Shown piece by piece: positions 49,536-60,823 of a DNA stretch of 64,000 nt; the stretch's first letter is position 1, and every line of letters begins with the position of its first letter. Source of the stretch: Avibacterium volantium (GTDB lineage: Bacteria > Pseudomonadota > Gammaproteobacteria > Enterobacterales > Pasteurellaceae); the NCBI RefSeq assembly GCF_900635775.1, contig NZ_LR134167.1, forward strand, positions 186,001 to 250,000, read 5' to 3'. A model generated the notes under the pieces. That model saw only the letters and a list, made by a program, of their open reading frames with translations, was not told the origin of the DNA and made no database searches. The position numbers and the translations under genes were made by a program.

Positions 49536-50654
49536 ATGAAAAAAACGATTTTTACCACCACACTTTTTACCAGCTCACTTTTCGCTGCGGCAACGTTAGC
49601 CAATGCGCAAACGGTGGCGAATCCTAACACCACTACGCACACTTACGAATTTACACAAACCTATGATTTACAAGTGCCAAAAGGCTCATCAGGAACGACA
49701 AATTTGTGGGTGCCATTGCCTTTTAGTAACGATTATCAAACGGTGAAATCCATCACATTTGACGGCAATTATCAACAGGCTTACATCACAGAAAATAATC
49801 AATATAGTGCCAGTACATTATTTGCCACTTGGACACCAGAAGCACAAAAACGCAATTTAACCGTTACGCTGGTTGTGGAAACCCAAGATCGCGAACCGAA
49901 GAAACAAGGCTTATTGAAAGATTATCAAGCGCCAGAAAAAATAGAATATGGCGTTGATGTACAACCTTATTTACAGCCAACAGCACATATTAAAATTGAC
50001 GGAATCGTGAAAGAATACGCCGATAAAATTGTAGGCAATGAAACAAATCCGCTCAAAAAAGCAGAACGTATTCATCAATGGATTGTGGCAAATATGGAGC
50101 GTGATAATTCCGTATTAGGCTGTGGCGATGGTGATGTGGAAAAAATCCTAACAACAGGCGTGTTAAAAGGAAAATGCACGGATATTAATTCTGTATTTGT
50201 TGCTTTAGCGCGTGCTTCTGGTATTCCCGCTCGTGAAGTGTTCGGCATTCGTTTAGGGGAAGCGGTGAAAATGGGCAAATATTCTAAATCCGCGTTTGGT
50301 AGCGCCAAAAACAAAATCGCCAATGAAAATGGCGGACAACATTGTCGTGCAGAATTTTATCTGGCAGGTTTTGGCTGGGTTCCCGTGGATTCCGCGGACG
50401 TGGCAAAATATCGCCTAACAGAGAAAAAAGCAGTGGCAGATAGCGATACCCAAGCGGTTTCAGATTATTTATTCGGAAATTGGGAGGGTAACTGGATTGG
50501 CTTTAATCACGCACGCGATTTCACCCTTTACCCAACGCCTGAACGCGCGCCAATCAATAATTTTGGTTATCCTTATGCAGAAGTGGGTGGCGATCCATTA
50601 AATTCCTTTGATGCAAAAGAATTTGGTTATGAATTTATCTCGCAGCAACGCTAA
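49536..50654 (+). CDS. secreted transglutaminase-like cysteine protein
   Basis: 372 residues. ATG after AACAGGAGTTTTCT. Signal peptide [24 protein letters not shown], so periplasmic or exported. An N-terminal beta-rich part (about 30-165) precedes a transglutaminase-like core (about 170-290). The candidate catalytic Cys lies in [13 protein letters not shown], His in [10 protein letters not shown] and Asp in WVPVDSADV. Bacterial proteins of this fold are mostly proteases or amidases rather than crosslinkers. It overlaps the downstream MerT-like gene by 20-40 nt, suggesting coupled translation. Confidence 0.85.
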   Translation: MKKTIFTTTLFTSSLFAAATLANAQTVANPNTTTHTYEFTQTYDLQVPKGSSGTTNLWVPLPFSNDYQTVKSITFDGNYQQAYITENNQYSASTLFATWTPEAQKRNLTVTLVVETQDREPKKQGLLKDYQAPEKIEYGVDVQPYLQPTAHIKIDGIVKEYADKIVGNETNPLKKAERIHQWIVANMERDNSVLGCGDGDVEKILTTGVLKGKCTDINSVFVALARASGIPAREVFGIRLGEAVKMGKYSKSAFGSAKNKIANENGGQHCRAEFYLAGFGWVPVDSADVAKYRLTEKKAVADSDTQAVSDYLFGNWEGNWIGFNHARDFTLYPTPERAPINNFGYPYAEVGGDPLNSFDAKEFGYEFISQQR

Positions 50655-51006
50655 TCCGAAAGGCGGAAATGCCAAATTTTGGGCGATATGTACCACCGCA
50701 GTGAGTGCTGCGGTGGCATCGACACTTTGCTGTATTGCGCCATTGTTATATCTGTTATTTGGCATTTCTAGCACTTGGCTAGTGAGCTTAAATCAGCTGG
50801 CCTTTTTGCAAATTCCAATGCTCGTGATTTCCCTCATCGCATTTGGTTATGGCTTTTGGCTGCTGAATTTCTCAGGAAAAGTGATTTGTAGCCAATATCT
50901 CTCACGCCGTACATTGCAAATTTTATATTGGCTAATGGCGCTGATTATTCTCTTTTTCTTAACTTATCCCTATGTTTTACCTTATGTTTTGGATTATTTA
51001 GAATGA
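50629..51006 (+). CDS. MerT-like membrane transporter
   Basis: 125 residues from ATG 50629; ATG 50611 is also possible, and both overlap the end of the preceding gene. Three hydrophobic segments. The first carries the Cys-Cys pair of MerT ([14 protein letters not shown]). A single cysteine in the second loop region (GKVICSQ) replaces the usual second pair. In mercury resistance MerT moves Hg(II) into the cell; with no merA or merR here, another soft metal or a thiol relay is as likely. It shares ATGA with the next gene. Confidence 0.8.
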   Translation: MNLSRSNANPKGGNAKFWAICTTAVSAAVASTLCCIAPLLYLLFGISSTWLVSLNQLAFLQIPMLVISLIAFGYGFWLLNFSGKVICSQYLSRRTLQILYWLMALIILFFLTYPYVLPYVLDYLE

Positions 51007-51275
51007 AAAAAATTTTACTTTTTTTGACCGCACTTAGCTTTTCATTGCCAAGCCTTGCCGCAGAACGCAAGGTTACGTTGCATATTGAAGAAATGAATTG
51101 CCAGCTTTGCGTTTATTTAGTCAATAAAGAATTGCGCAACATTGACGGCGTGCAATCGACTAAAGCGAATTTTAATTCACGTTTGGTCAATGTGGTGGCA
51201 GATGAGAAAGTGAGTGATGAAATGCTCATTCAAGCTATTGATAAGTTGCATTATCACGCAGTGGTACAACAATAA
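51003..51275 (+). CDS. MerP-like periplasmic metal-binding protein (HMA domain)
   Basis: 90 residues. Signal peptide [19 protein letters not shown]. The HMA fold has motif EEMNCQLC (family GMTCxxC), then [19 protein letters not shown] and a C-terminal LHYHAVV. It would carry a soft metal ion to the MerT-like partner. The start codon overlaps the merT-like stop (ATGA). Confidence 0.85.
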   Translation: MKKILLFLTALSFSLPSLAAERKVTLHIEEMNCQLCVYLVNKELRNIDGVQSTKANFNSRLVNVVADEKVSDEMLIQAIDKLHYHAVVQQ

Positions 51276-51304
51276 ATATAACTCCCGCAATTCTCACAAT
51301 ATAG

Positions 51305-51344
51305 AAAAAAGGCTTAAAACCTTATCACGGGTTTTAAGCCTTTT
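51305..51344. terminator. strong bidirectional terminator
   Basis: 11-bp core stem GGCTTAAAACC/GGTTTTAAGCC with flanking A- and T-runs, between the convergent MerP-like and HerA-like genes. Confidence 0.92.
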
Positions 51345-51362
51345 ACTATGTAAGTTAAAATC

Positions 51363-52862
51363 TTATTTCTTCAACGCTCCTAAAATCCCGCGCATAATTT
51401 GCTTGGTGATTTGGTTGCGAATGTTGCGTCCGACTGATTTCGCCACGCTGCTCACCACTTGTTCGGTAACGCTCAGTTGTTCGCCGCGTTTTTTCTTGCC
51501 AAACAACATTCGGCTAAGGCTTCCCATAAAGCCGTTTTCTTCTTCCTCTTGGGCTTGTTCCGCTTGTTTTTGTGCGACAGCAGCCAGATCTGCCTGCTCT
51601 TGTAACATTTCAAAGGCGGAAACATTATCCACATAATTATTGTAATAAGGGTAAAGATCATCATCTTTCACCCATTGGTTGCGCTGTTCAGCAGAAATCG
51701 GTTTAAGCTGACTTTTTGGTGGATAAATATAAGCAATTTCCACTGGCATTGGCATACCTTTTTCATCAAGGAAAGACACCAAAGCCTGTCCCACCCCCAA
51801 GGTTGAAATGGTTTCCACCACATTCACTTTTGGATTGGTACGGAATGTTTCGGCGGCAGATTTCACGGCTTTTTGATCGCGTGGCGTAAAGGCGCGCAAA
51901 GCGTGTTGCACGCGGTTTCCTAGCTGCCCTAACACTGTATCAGGCAAATCTAATGGGTTTTGTGTAACGAAATAAATCCCCACCCCTTTAGAACGAATCA
52001 AGCGCACCACTTGCTCCACTTTATCCACCAACGCGGCTGGCGCGCCGTCAAATAATAAGTGCGCTTCATCAAAGAACATCACAAATTTTGGTTTATCAGG
52101 ATCACCCACTTCAGGCAGTTGCTCAAATAATTCCGCCATTAACCAAAGCAAAAATGCACTATACATTTTTGGCGAATTAATTAATTTTTCTGAATTTAAT
52201 ACGTTGATCACGCCACGTCCATCACGGGTTTGTAACCAATCATCAAGGTTTAAAGCAGGTTCGCCAAACAATTTGCTTGCGCCCTCGTTTTCTAAGGCAA
52301 GCAAGGCACGCTGAATTGCGCCCACACTAGCGGCGGACACATTGCCATATTCCAATTGGAACGTTTTGGCATTTTCTGCCACATATTTCAGCATTGCACG
52401 CAGATCTTTCAGATCGATCAGCAACAAGCCTTTATCGTCCGCTACGCGGAATACCAAATTGAGCAAGCCCTCTTGCGTGGCGTTGAGATTCAATAAGCGA
52501 GAAAGCAACAATGGCCCCATTTCAGAAATGGTGGTACGCAATGGAATACCGGTTTCACCAAACACGTCCCAGAAAGAAACAGGATAACCTTGCAAATAGC
52601 TTTCGCCGCCTAGGTGAAATTGTTCGATGCGCTCTGCCACTTTGCCTTGGAATTCCCCAGCTTTTATCAAGCCCGACAAATCCCCTTTCACGTCCACCAA
52701 AAACACTGGCACACCATCATCGCTGAACGCTTCCGCCATTTTGCGTAAAGTAACGGTTTTCCCTGTCCCTGTTGCCCCTGCGATTAAACCGTGGCGGTTT
52801 GCCATTTTAGCGGTTAATCCTAAAACTTCGCCTTGTTCTGTTTGTGCTAATGAATATTGCAT
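51363..52862 (-). CDS. HerA/YjgR-like ATPase (DUF853), copy 1
   Basis: 499 residues. Walker A at 29-36 (GATGTGKT), Walker B FVMFFDEAHLLFDG, then VRLIRSKGVGIYFVTQNP and LGQLGNRVQHALRAFTPRDQKAV. This is the HerA-helicase-like ATPase family typified by E. coli YjgR; its role is unknown. The Lys/Arg-rich C-terminus ends GALKK. It differs from the upstream copy at three residues (Ile/Val in SGLIKAG, Met/Ala in GMPMPVE, Ala/Ile in KPISAEQ) but at many silent sites. The 55-nt spacer before it repeats the region upstream of copy 2. Confidence 0.88.
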   Translation of the reverse strand: MQYSLAQTEQGEVLGLTAKMANRHGLIAGATGTGKTVTLRKMAEAFSDDGVPVFLVDVKGDLSGLIKAGEFQGKVAERIEQFHLGGESYLQGYPVSFWDVFGETGIPLRTTISEMGPLLLSRLLNLNATQEGLLNLVFRVADDKGLLLIDLKDLRAMLKYVAENAKTFQLEYGNVSAASVGAIQRALLALENEGASKLFGEPALNLDDWLQTRDGRGVINVLNSEKLINSPKMYSAFLLWLMAELFEQLPEVGDPDKPKFVMFFDEAHLLFDGAPAALVDKVEQVVRLIRSKGVGIYFVTQNPLDLPDTVLGQLGNRVQHALRAFTPRDQKAVKSAAETFRTNPKVNVVETISTLGVGQALVSFLDEKGMPMPVEIAYIYPPKSQLKPISAEQRNQWVKDDDLYPYYNNYVDNVSAFEMLQEQADLAAVAQKQAEQAQEEEENGFMGSLSRMLFGKKKRGEQLSVTEQVVSSVAKSVGRNIRNQITKQIMRGILGALKK

Positions 52863-52917
52863 ATAAGCCTCTGAAATCGATCAAAATGTGGGTGCATAAT
52901 AAGAAAAAATAGTGTCG

Positions 52918-54417
52918 TTATTTCTTCAACGCCCCTAAAATCCCGCGCATAATTTGCTTGGTGATTTGGTTGCGAATGTTGCGTCCGACCGATTTCGCTA
53001 CGCTGCTCACCACTTGTTCGGTAACGCTCAGTTGTTCGCCGCGTTTTTTCTTGCCAAACAACATTCGGCTTAAGCTTCCCATAAAGCCGTTTTCTTCTTC
53101 CTCTTGGGCTTGTTCCGCTTGTTTTTGTGCGACGGCAGCCAGATCCGCCTGCTCTTGTAACATTTCAAAGGCAGAAACGTTATCCACATAATTATTGTAA
53201 TAAGGGTAAAGATCGTCATCTTTCACCCATTGGTTGCGCTGCTCAATAGAAATCGGTTTAAGCTGACTTTTTGGTGGGTAAATATAAGCAATTTCCACTG
53301 GTGCTGGCATACCTTTTTCGTCAAGGAAAGACACCAAAGCCTGCCCCACACCCAAGGTCGAAATGGTTTCAACCACATTCACTTTTGGATTGGTGCGGAA
53401 CGTTTCAGCCGCCGATTTCACGGCTTTTTGATCGCGTGGCGTAAAAGCGCGCAAAGCGTGTTGCACACGGTTTCCTAGCTGCCCTAACACCGTATCGGGC
53501 AAATCTAGTGGGTTTTGTGTAACGAAATAAATCCCAACGCCTTTAGAACGAATCAAGCGCACCACTTGTTCCACTTTATCCACCAACGCGGCTGGTGCGC
53601 CATCAAATAATAAGTGCGCTTCATCAAAGAACATCACAAATTTTGGTTTATCAGGATCACCCACTTCAGGCAGTTGTTCAAATAATTCTGCCATTAACCA
53701 AAGCAAAAACGCACTATACATTTTTGGTGAATTAATTAATTTTTCTGAATTTAATACGTTGATCACGCCACGTCCATCACGGGTTTGTAGCCAATCATCA
53801 AGATTTAAAGCAGGCTCGCCAAACAATTTGCTTGCCCCTTCATTTTCTAAGGCAAGTAAGGCACGCTGAATTGCGCCCACACTAGCGGCGGACACATTGC
53901 CATATTCCAATTGGAAGGTTTTGGCATTTTCTGCCACATATTTCAGCATTGCACGCAGATCTTTCAGATCGATGAGCAATAAGCCTTTATCGTCCGCCAC
54001 GCGGAATACCAAATTGAGCAAGCCCTCTTGCGTGGCGTTGAGATTCAATAAACGAGAAAGCAACAATGGCCCCATTTCAGAAATGGTGGTACGCAATGGA
54101 ATCCCTGTTTCGCCAAACACGTCCCAGAAAGAAACGGGATAACCTTGTAAATAGCTTTCGCCGCCTAGGTGAAATTGTTCAATGCGCTCTGCCACTTTAC
54201 CTTGGAATTCCCCAGCTTTTACCAAGCCCGACAAATCCCCTTTCACGTCCACCAAAAACACTGGCACCCCATCATCGCTGAACGCTTCCGCCATTTTGCG
54301 TAAAGTAACGGTTTTTCCTGTCCCTGTTGCTCCTGCGATTAAACCGTGGCGATTTGCCATTTTGGCGGTTAATCCTAAAACTTCGCCCTGTTCTGTTTGT
54401 GCTAATGAATATTGCAT
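52918..54417 (-). CDS. HerA/YjgR-like ATPase (DUF853), copy 2
   Basis: 499 residues, same domain order as copy 1 (Walker A 29-36, Walker B at about 255). This is the promoter-proximal copy; an uptake sequence lies just upstream (54469). Both copies keep intact motifs and frame, so both may be expressed, or one could be backing up the other. No nuclease (NurA-like) gene, the usual partner of archaeal HerA, lies nearby. Confidence 0.88.
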   Translation of the reverse strand: MQYSLAQTEQGEVLGLTAKMANRHGLIAGATGTGKTVTLRKMAEAFSDDGVPVFLVDVKGDLSGLVKAGEFQGKVAERIEQFHLGGESYLQGYPVSFWDVFGETGIPLRTTISEMGPLLLSRLLNLNATQEGLLNLVFRVADDKGLLLIDLKDLRAMLKYVAENAKTFQLEYGNVSAASVGAIQRALLALENEGASKLFGEPALNLDDWLQTRDGRGVINVLNSEKLINSPKMYSAFLLWLMAELFEQLPEVGDPDKPKFVMFFDEAHLLFDGAPAALVDKVEQVVRLIRSKGVGIYFVTQNPLDLPDTVLGQLGNRVQHALRAFTPRDQKAVKSAAETFRTNPKVNVVETISTLGVGQALVSFLDEKGMPAPVEIAYIYPPKSQLKPISIEQRNQWVKDDDLYPYYNNYVDNVSAFEMLQEQADLAAVAQKQAEQAQEEEENGFMGSLSRMLFGKKKRGEQLSVTEQVVSSVAKSVGRNIRNQITKQIMRGILGALKK

Positions 54418-54591
54418 ATAAGCCTCTGAAATCGATCAAAATGTGGGTGCATAATAAGAAAAAAATAAAGTGCGGTCAAAAATTATCACAAATTCTGCAC
54501 GCCCTATTTTCTTTTTGGCAAATGAAATCATCAACTTGATGTGATATGCTTAGGCGAATTTACCAACTACTTGAAGGATCATTGTTGAAAA

Positions 54592-55089
54592 ATGGACGAA
54601 AAAACCACCGCACTTTGTCCTTGCCAATCGGGTAACGCATATCAAGATTGTTGCCAGCCCTTACATCAAAAGCAAAAAATTGCCCAAAACGCCGAACAAT
54701 TAATGCGTTCGCGCTACGCTGCGTTTGTATTGCAAGATATTGATTATATTGTAGAAACCACCGTACCAAGCCAGCAAACACTGTTGGATTATGACGCCTT
54801 AAAACAATGGGCGGCGCAAACCCAGTGGCTGGGCTTAGAGGTGCTAAAACACGATGCTAAATTAGATAAAACCCATAGTGCGGTGGAATTTAAGGCGAAA
54901 TTTTTAAGCGCTGAGGGCGAGCAGATTCATCACGAAAAATCTTTATTTGTAAACGTGGGGGAACGCTGGTATTTTGCCGATCCCACTGTTACCCTGCCTG
55001 CAATGAAGCAGCCTTGTATTTGCGGCTCAGGGAAGAAATTTAAACATTGTTGTGGAGTAATGCTATGTCAGTTTTATGGCGAAAACTAA
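54592..55089 (+). CDS. ychJ: YchJ family protein with two SEC-C motifs
   Basis: 165 residues. An N-terminal SEC-C zinc motif ([13 protein letters not shown]), the NTF2-like middle part ([20 protein letters not shown]) and a second SEC-C motif near the C-terminus ([13 protein letters not shown]). Function not established. The gene overlaps yihY by 25 nt. An uptake sequence forms its codons 5-7. Confidence 0.9.
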   Translation: MDEKTTALCPCQSGNAYQDCCQPLHQKQKIAQNAEQLMRSRYAAFVLQDIDYIVETTVPSQQTLLDYDALKQWAAQTQWLGLEVLKHDAKLDKTHSAVEFKAKFLSAEGEQIHHEKSLFVNVGERWYFADPTVTLPAMKQPCICGSGKKFKHCCGVMLCQFYGEN

Positions 55090-55928
55090 GCCTCTTTCTC
55101 AAAGTGTTTTGGTTGCGTTTCAATCAAAATAAACTCACCCAAGCAGCGGGCTATCTCACTTACAGCACAATGCTGGCGCTTGTGCCGCTGATTATGGTGA
55201 TTTTTTCCATTTTCTCCGCCTTTCCTGTTTTTAATGAAGTAACAGGCGAGCTCAAACAATTCATCTTTGACAATTTCGCCCCAAACGCCAGCAATATGGT
55301 GGGAGAATATATTGATCAGTTTGTGAATAATTCCAAACAGATGAGTGCGGTTGGGATCATCAGTTTAATTGTGGTTGCTTTAATGCTCATCAATACCATT
55401 GACCGTACGCTCAACTCCATTTGGCAGGACAGTAGCATTCGCCCAACCCTTTTTTCTTTTGCCATTTACTGGCTGATTTTAACCCTTGGGCCGATTATTA
55501 TCGCCACCAGCATTGGGGTTAGCACCTATGTTACTAGCCTTGCTGGTGATTTGTTGCAATCGGATCTGAGTTTGCCTTTTGGCTTAAAATTACTTCGCTT
55601 TATCCCCTTTATGCTCACTTGGTTTATTTTCACTTTAATTTATAAAATTGTGCCGAATAAACCTGTCAGCATTAAACATTCTGCCGCTGGGGCATTGGTC
55701 GCTGCGGTGTTCTTCACCTTAGGCAAACAGGCCTTTGCCTGGTACATCACCAATTTTCCCTCTTATCAGCTGATTTATGGCGCAATGGCAACATTGCCAA
55801 TTATGTTACTGTGGATTCAGCTCAGCTGGATTGCCATTTTGCTCGGCGCGCAACTGGCTGCGGTGCTGGGCGATATGCGTTTATTAAAAAATGGTGAGAT
55901 TGAATTACAACAAATTGAGGAACAATAA
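55065..55928 (+). CDS. yihY: YihY/UPF0761 inner membrane protein
   Basis: 287 residues from ATG 55065, with GGAG upstream inside ychJ. Six hydrophobic segments; conserved [19 protein letters not shown] and [12 protein letters not shown]. Formerly misannotated as RNase BN; function unknown. Shares TAATG with dtd. Confidence 0.92.
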   Translation: MSVLWRKLSLFLKVFWLRFNQNKLTQAAGYLTYSTMLALVPLIMVIFSIFSAFPVFNEVTGELKQFIFDNFAPNASNMVGEYIDQFVNNSKQMSAVGIISLIVVALMLINTIDRTLNSIWQDSSIRPTLFSFAIYWLILTLGPIIIATSIGVSTYVTSLAGDLLQSDLSLPFGLKLLRFIPFMLTWFIFTLIYKIVPNKPVSIKHSAAGALVAAVFFTLGKQAFAWYITNFPSYQLIYGAMATLPIMLLWIQLSWIAILLGAQLAAVLGDMRLLKNGEIELQQIEEQ

Positions 55929-56362
55929 TGATCGCATTAATTCAACGAGTTACCCAAGCTAAAGTGGAAGTCGATGGCAACATCACAGGGCAAATTCAGC
56001 AAGGTTTATTAGTGTTGCTTGGCGTGCAAAAAGAAGATGATGAAAGCAAAGCGGATCGTTTACTGGAAAAAGTGCTGCACTACCGCGTTTTCAGCGATGA
56101 ACAAGGCAAAATGAATTTAAACGTCCAACAAGTAAAGGGTGAATTGCTGGTAGTTTCCCAATTCACCCTCGCCGCCGACACTCAAAAAGGCCTACGCCCT
56201 AGCTTTTCCAACGGTGCAGCGCCACAAAAAGCCGAACAGCTTTACGATTACTTCGTACAAAAAAGCCAACAATGCGTTACCACCGCCACCGGCAAATTCG
56301 CCTCTGATATGCAAGTGAGTTTAACCAATGACGGGCCAGTTACGTTTTGGTTGGAGGTGTAA
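55928..56362 (+). CDS. dtd: D-aminoacyl-tRNA deacylase
   Basis: 144 residues, full length (E. coli 145). Starts [25 protein letters not shown] and the C-terminal [11 protein letters not shown] (GPVT motif) form the active site. Removes D-amino acids from tRNA. yihY-dtd adjacency is conserved in E. coli. Confidence 0.96.
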   Translation: MIALIQRVTQAKVEVDGNITGQIQQGLLVLLGVQKEDDESKADRLLEKVLHYRVFSDEQGKMNLNVQQVKGELLVVSQFTLAADTQKGLRPSFSNGAAPQKAEQLYDYFVQKSQQCVTTATGKFASDMQVSLTNDGPVTFWLEV

Positions 56363-56565
56363 GGATTACAAACAGAAAATAGATAAAACTAAAGTGCGGT
56401 GCTTTTTCGCTAAGTTTTTTATTATCTGTTTAATGTATTTTGTGTATCTAACCCAATTCTCTTTATTGAAACACTAAACTAATAGAAGGTAATTCATTGT
56501 CAAATGAAAATAGATTTGACGTGAGAGAATAAAATATAGAAAAGAAAAAATCCCTAAAATTTACA

Positions 56566-56610
56566 CCGCACTTTATTTATTCTTTTACAACAAAAGTGCG
56601 GGCATTTTTT
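56566..56610 (+). terminator. dtd terminator built from inverted uptake cores
   Basis: CCGCACTTT and AAAGTGCGG with an 18-nt loop and T-run. The left arm is an exact uptake core; the right arm is one base short of it. Confidence 0.75.
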
Positions 56611-56640
56611 CCAGATTTTTCATCGCAAAATCCAAGCAAA

Positions 56641-56660
56641 AGGGCATCTTTCGATGCCCT
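56641..56660 (-). terminator. tuf terminator
   Basis: 8-bp perfect stem AGGGCATC/GATGCCCT with 4-nt loop, followed on the minus strand by TTTTG. Confidence 0.9.
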
Positions 56661-56702
56661 CTCTTAGCTTTTAGCTTTTCTAGTGTTACCTAGCAATCAT
56701 CA

Positions 56703-57923
<1,221 letters not shown>

Positions 57924-57990
57924 TCAAAATACCACATTAACCAATTGAATTAAGTTTAAACTATTAATAAGAGAAAGGTGAAGTTAAGGC

Positions 57991-58066
57991 TGGTGCTGAT
58001 AGGCGGATTTGAACCGCCGACCTCACCCTTACCAAGGGTGCGCTCTACCAACTGAGCTATATCAGC
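57991..58066 (-). tRNA. thrT: tRNA-Thr (anticodon GGU)
   Basis: 76 nt with encoded CCA. Acceptor stem GCTGATA/TATCAGC, anticodon loop TTGGTAA. Matches E. coli thrT in position, directly before tufB. Confidence 0.97.
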
Positions 58067-58070
58067 GCTT

Positions 58071-58145
<75 letters not shown>

Positions 58146-58186
58146 AGTCCTAAATTCATCTGTCCCATCAGAATTCATCTAAAAAA

Positions 58187-58271
58187 TGGTGGAGGGAGAA
58201 GGATTCGAACCTTCGAAGGCTGAGCCGGCAGATTTACAGTCTGCTCCCTTTGGCCGCTCGGGAATCCCTCC
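58187..58271 (-). tRNA. tyrU: tRNA-Tyr (anticodon GUA)
   Basis: 85 nt with a long variable arm and encoded CCA; acceptor GGAGGGA/TCCCTCC, anticodon loop CTGTAAA. Confidence 0.97.
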
Positions 58272-58305
58272 GCACTAAATGAATGAACTTGACTACGATT
58301 GGTTA

Positions 58306-58381
<76 letters not shown>

Positions 58382-58401
58382 ATCGTAAGCAAGTGAGGCG
58401 T

Positions 58402-58429
58402 ATTATAGGGAAATTTTTATCACTGACAA
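58402..58429 (-). promoter_or_regulatory. strong promoter of tRNA-tuf operon
   Basis: On the minus strand TTGTCA, 16 nt, then TATAAT, followed by a GC-containing start region (ACGCCTC) like the discriminator of stringently controlled promoters. It lies about 20 nt before the first tRNA. Confidence 0.8.
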
Positions 58430-58595
58430 GCGTTTTTTTGAAAAAAAATAGATTTTTTTTATTGTTCGGCTATTTCTCAGTCAAAATGCACAAAATTTAT
58501 AAAAAAAGTGCCAATTTATTCTAAATTTCACTAATCATAAGCAAATTTATAGGGTATATTTCTATTCATCATTCTATAAATATGAAGACAACATT

Positions 58596-59549
58596 GTGGC
58601 ATTTTCTGATTCAACTTTATTAAATGAGCAATTAACGCCCTTTCTTTCTTTTGATCGCCAGCAATGGGCAGAATTACGCAAATCCGTTCCATTAAAACTC
58701 ACCGAGCAAGATCTCAAGCCTTTGCTAGGAATTAACGAAGATCTGTCATTAGATGAAGTTAGCACCATTTATCTACCGTTGGCGCGTTTAATTAACTACT
58801 ATATTGAAGAAAATCTGCGCCGTCAGACCGTTTTAACCCGTTTTCTTGGTGGGGATAAGCAGAAAACTCCTTATATTATCAGCATTGCAGGCAGTGTTGC
58901 GGTAGGGAAAAGCACTTCCGCGCGGATTTTACAATCACTCTTATCTAACTGGCCACAAGTGCGTAAAGTGGATCTCATCACCACCGATGGCTTTTTATAT
59001 CCTTTAGAAAAACTCAAAAAAGACAATCTGTTACAAAAGAAAGGCTTTCCCGTTTCTTATGATACGCAACGCCTGATCCATTTCTTGGCTGATATAAAAT
59101 CAGGCAAACGCAATGTGAGTGCGCCGATTTATTCTCATTTAACTTACGACATTGTGCCTGATCAGTTTGATTATGTTGATCAGCCCGATATTCTTATTTT
59201 AGAAGGATTGAATGTGCTACAACGTGGAAATAGCAATACAAATCAAGTTTTTGTTTCTGATTTTGTCGATTTTTCTATTTATGTTGATGCGGAAGAAAGT
59301 CTATTAAAAGAATGGTACATTCGCCGTTTCCTTAAGTTTCGCCAAAGTGCCTTTAATAATCCTGATTCTTACTTTAAGCACTATGCCAGCCTTTCTGAGC
59401 AAGAGGCCGTTGCCACAGCGAGCAAAATTTGGGAAGACATCAACGGCAAAAACCTACGAGAAAATATTCTACCGACCCGTGAGCGCGCCAATTTAATTTT
59501 AACCAAGGGCGCAAATCACGCAGTGGAAAAAGTTAAATTAAAAAGATAG
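58596..59549 (+). CDS. coaA: pantothenate kinase, GTG start
   Basis: 317 residues (E. coli 316). GTG at 58596, weak ribosome site. P-loop [25 protein letters not shown], and [17 protein letters not shown], the type I enzyme. First and committed step of coenzyme A synthesis, feedback-inhibited by CoA in this class. Next to the thrU-tufB cluster as in E. coli. Confidence 0.96.
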   Translation: MAFSDSTLLNEQLTPFLSFDRQQWAELRKSVPLKLTEQDLKPLLGINEDLSLDEVSTIYLPLARLINYYIEENLRRQTVLTRFLGGDKQKTPYIISIAGSVAVGKSTSARILQSLLSNWPQVRKVDLITTDGFLYPLEKLKKDNLLQKKGFPVSYDTQRLIHFLADIKSGKRNVSAPIYSHLTYDIVPDQFDYVDQPDILILEGLNVLQRGNSNTNQVFVSDFVDFSIYVDAEESLLKEWYIRRFLKFRQSAFNNPDSYFKHYASLSEQEAVATASKIWEDINGKNLRENILPTRERANLILTKGANHAVEKVKLKR

Positions 59550-59557
59550 TGATAAAA

Positions 59558-59590
59558 AAATCGTTGTTAAGTTTCATTAACAACGATTTT
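59558..59590. terminator. bidirectional terminator coaA/gltS
   Basis: 13-bp stem AAATCGTTGTTAA/TTAACAACGATTT, 6-nt loop, between convergent genes. Confidence 0.93.
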
Positions 59591-59614
59591 TTATTTATAC
59601 CTAATTTTCCTTGC

Positions 59615-60823
59615 TTAATGGAATATCGCCACTACTTCCACGAAGAGTTTCAACAAACTCGCATTAAGAATATCAATGAAGAATGCCCCAACCATTGGCA
59701 CAATCAAGAAGGCTTTATGGGAAGGCCCATAGTGGGAAGTTACGGCTTGCATATTCGCGACCGCTGTTGGTGTTGCCCCTAAACCAAAGCCGCAATGACC
59801 CGCACTTAACACCACGGCATCATAGTCTTTCCCCATCACACGGAAAGTAACAAAAATCGCATATAACGCCATTACCGCCACTTGAATGAGCAAAATCACC
59901 AAAATTGGCAAGGCTAAGCCGACTAATTCCCACAATTTTAGCGACATCAACGCGATCGCCAAGAAAATGGAAAGCCCGACACTACCCAAAATATCAATGG
60001 CTTCTTCCGCCACTTTAAATTTAAAGATATGAGATAAAGAATTGCGCACAATCACCCCAGTAAATAAGCACCACACGAAGGTCGGAAGTTGGAATGCCGT
60101 GCCTTTCGCCAATAAATCTAACTGCTGCCCAATGAATAAACAAATAGACAACATCGTGATTGTTTCAATAATTGAGCGAGTATTTACTTTACGGCGATAC
60201 ACCGGTTTTTCAAAAGCTTCTTCCACATCATCTAAATTTTCATCTTCTGGAATTTCTTTACGATGTAAGCGTTTAAGCAAAAAGCTCGCCACAGGCCCAC
60301 CGATGACACCACCAAAAATCAAGCCAAAGGTGGCGCAAGCCATCGCTAATTCTGTGGCACTTTGAATACCAAAACGTGCCGCCAACGCATCAGCCCAAGC
60401 CGCGCCTGTGCCGTGTCCTCCTGTTAGAGTAACGGAGCTTGCTAACAATCCATAAGCGGGATCTAACCCTAATGCCATAGCACTGAAAATGCCCACGGTG
60501 TTTTGTAACGCAATCAATCCAGCTGCAACAAAAAGGAAAATCACCAATGGCATTCCGCCTTTAATTAAACGAGAAAAATTTGCACTCAAGCCGATAGAGG
60601 TAAAGAATGTCAGCATCATTGTACGTTGTAAATCCGTATCAAAGCTGAAACTTAATCCCCAAAACTGATGAACCACCGTCAAAATGATTGCGACAACAAA
60701 ACCGCCCACCACAGGCTCAGGAATATTATAGTGATTTAATAAACGAACACGCTTTACTAAAAAATACCCCAATAATAAAACTAAACAGGCTAACGCCAAT
60801 GTTTCATAAGTATCAAAAACCAT
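59615..60823 (-). CDS. gltS: sodium/glutamate symporter GltS
   Basis: 402 residues, about ten hydrophobic segments in two repeats; SVTLTGGHGTGAAWA in the first half and LSAGHCGFGLGATPTAVANMQ in the second are the paired re-entrant loops of the ESS family. Imports glutamate with Na+. AGAGGAG lies close to the ATG. Confidence 0.95.
   Translation of the reverse strand: MVFDTYETLALACLVLLLGYFLVKRVRLLNHYNIPEPVVGGFVVAIILTVVHQFWGLSFSFDTDLQRTMMLTFFTSIGLSANFSRLIKGGMPLVIFLFVAAGLIALQNTVGIFSAMALGLDPAYGLLASSVTLTGGHGTGAAWADALAARFGIQSATELAMACATFGLIFGGVIGGPVASFLLKRLHRKEIPEDENLDDVEEAFEKPVYRRKVNTRSIIETITMLSICLFIGQQLDLLAKGTAFQLPTFVWCLFTGVIVRNSLSHIFKFKVAEEAIDILGSVGLSIFLAIALMSLKLWELVGLALPILVILLIQVAVMALYAIFVTFRVMGKDYDAVVLSAGHCGFGLGATPTAVANMQAVTSHYGPSHKAFLIVPMVGAFFIDILNASLLKLFVEVVAIFH

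Larger units (their letters stand above)
51363..54472 (-). repeat. tandem duplication of ~1555 bp (two HerA-like genes)
   Basis: Units are about 51363-52917 and 52918-54472. Each contains a complete gene and its leader (CCTCTGAAATCGATC..GTGGGTGCATAATAAG). Similarity ends about 55 nt upstream of each start codon. Confidence 0.93.
56363..56702. other. 340-nt region between dtd and tuf with two terminators
   Basis: Contains an uptake sequence at 56391, a terminator made by CCGCACTTT/AAAGTGCGG plus TTTTTT (56566-56610) for dtd, and the tuf terminator (56641-56660). No gene seen. Confidence 0.7.

Noticed and set aside
50608..51275. Complete mercury resistance operon
   Set aside because: Only MerT-like and MerP-like genes are present; no MerR, MerA or MerC-type gene lies within several kilobases.
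54560..54781. Open frame on the minus strand opposite the ychJ start
   Set aside because: Shadow of ychJ, which has recognisable SEC-C motifs.
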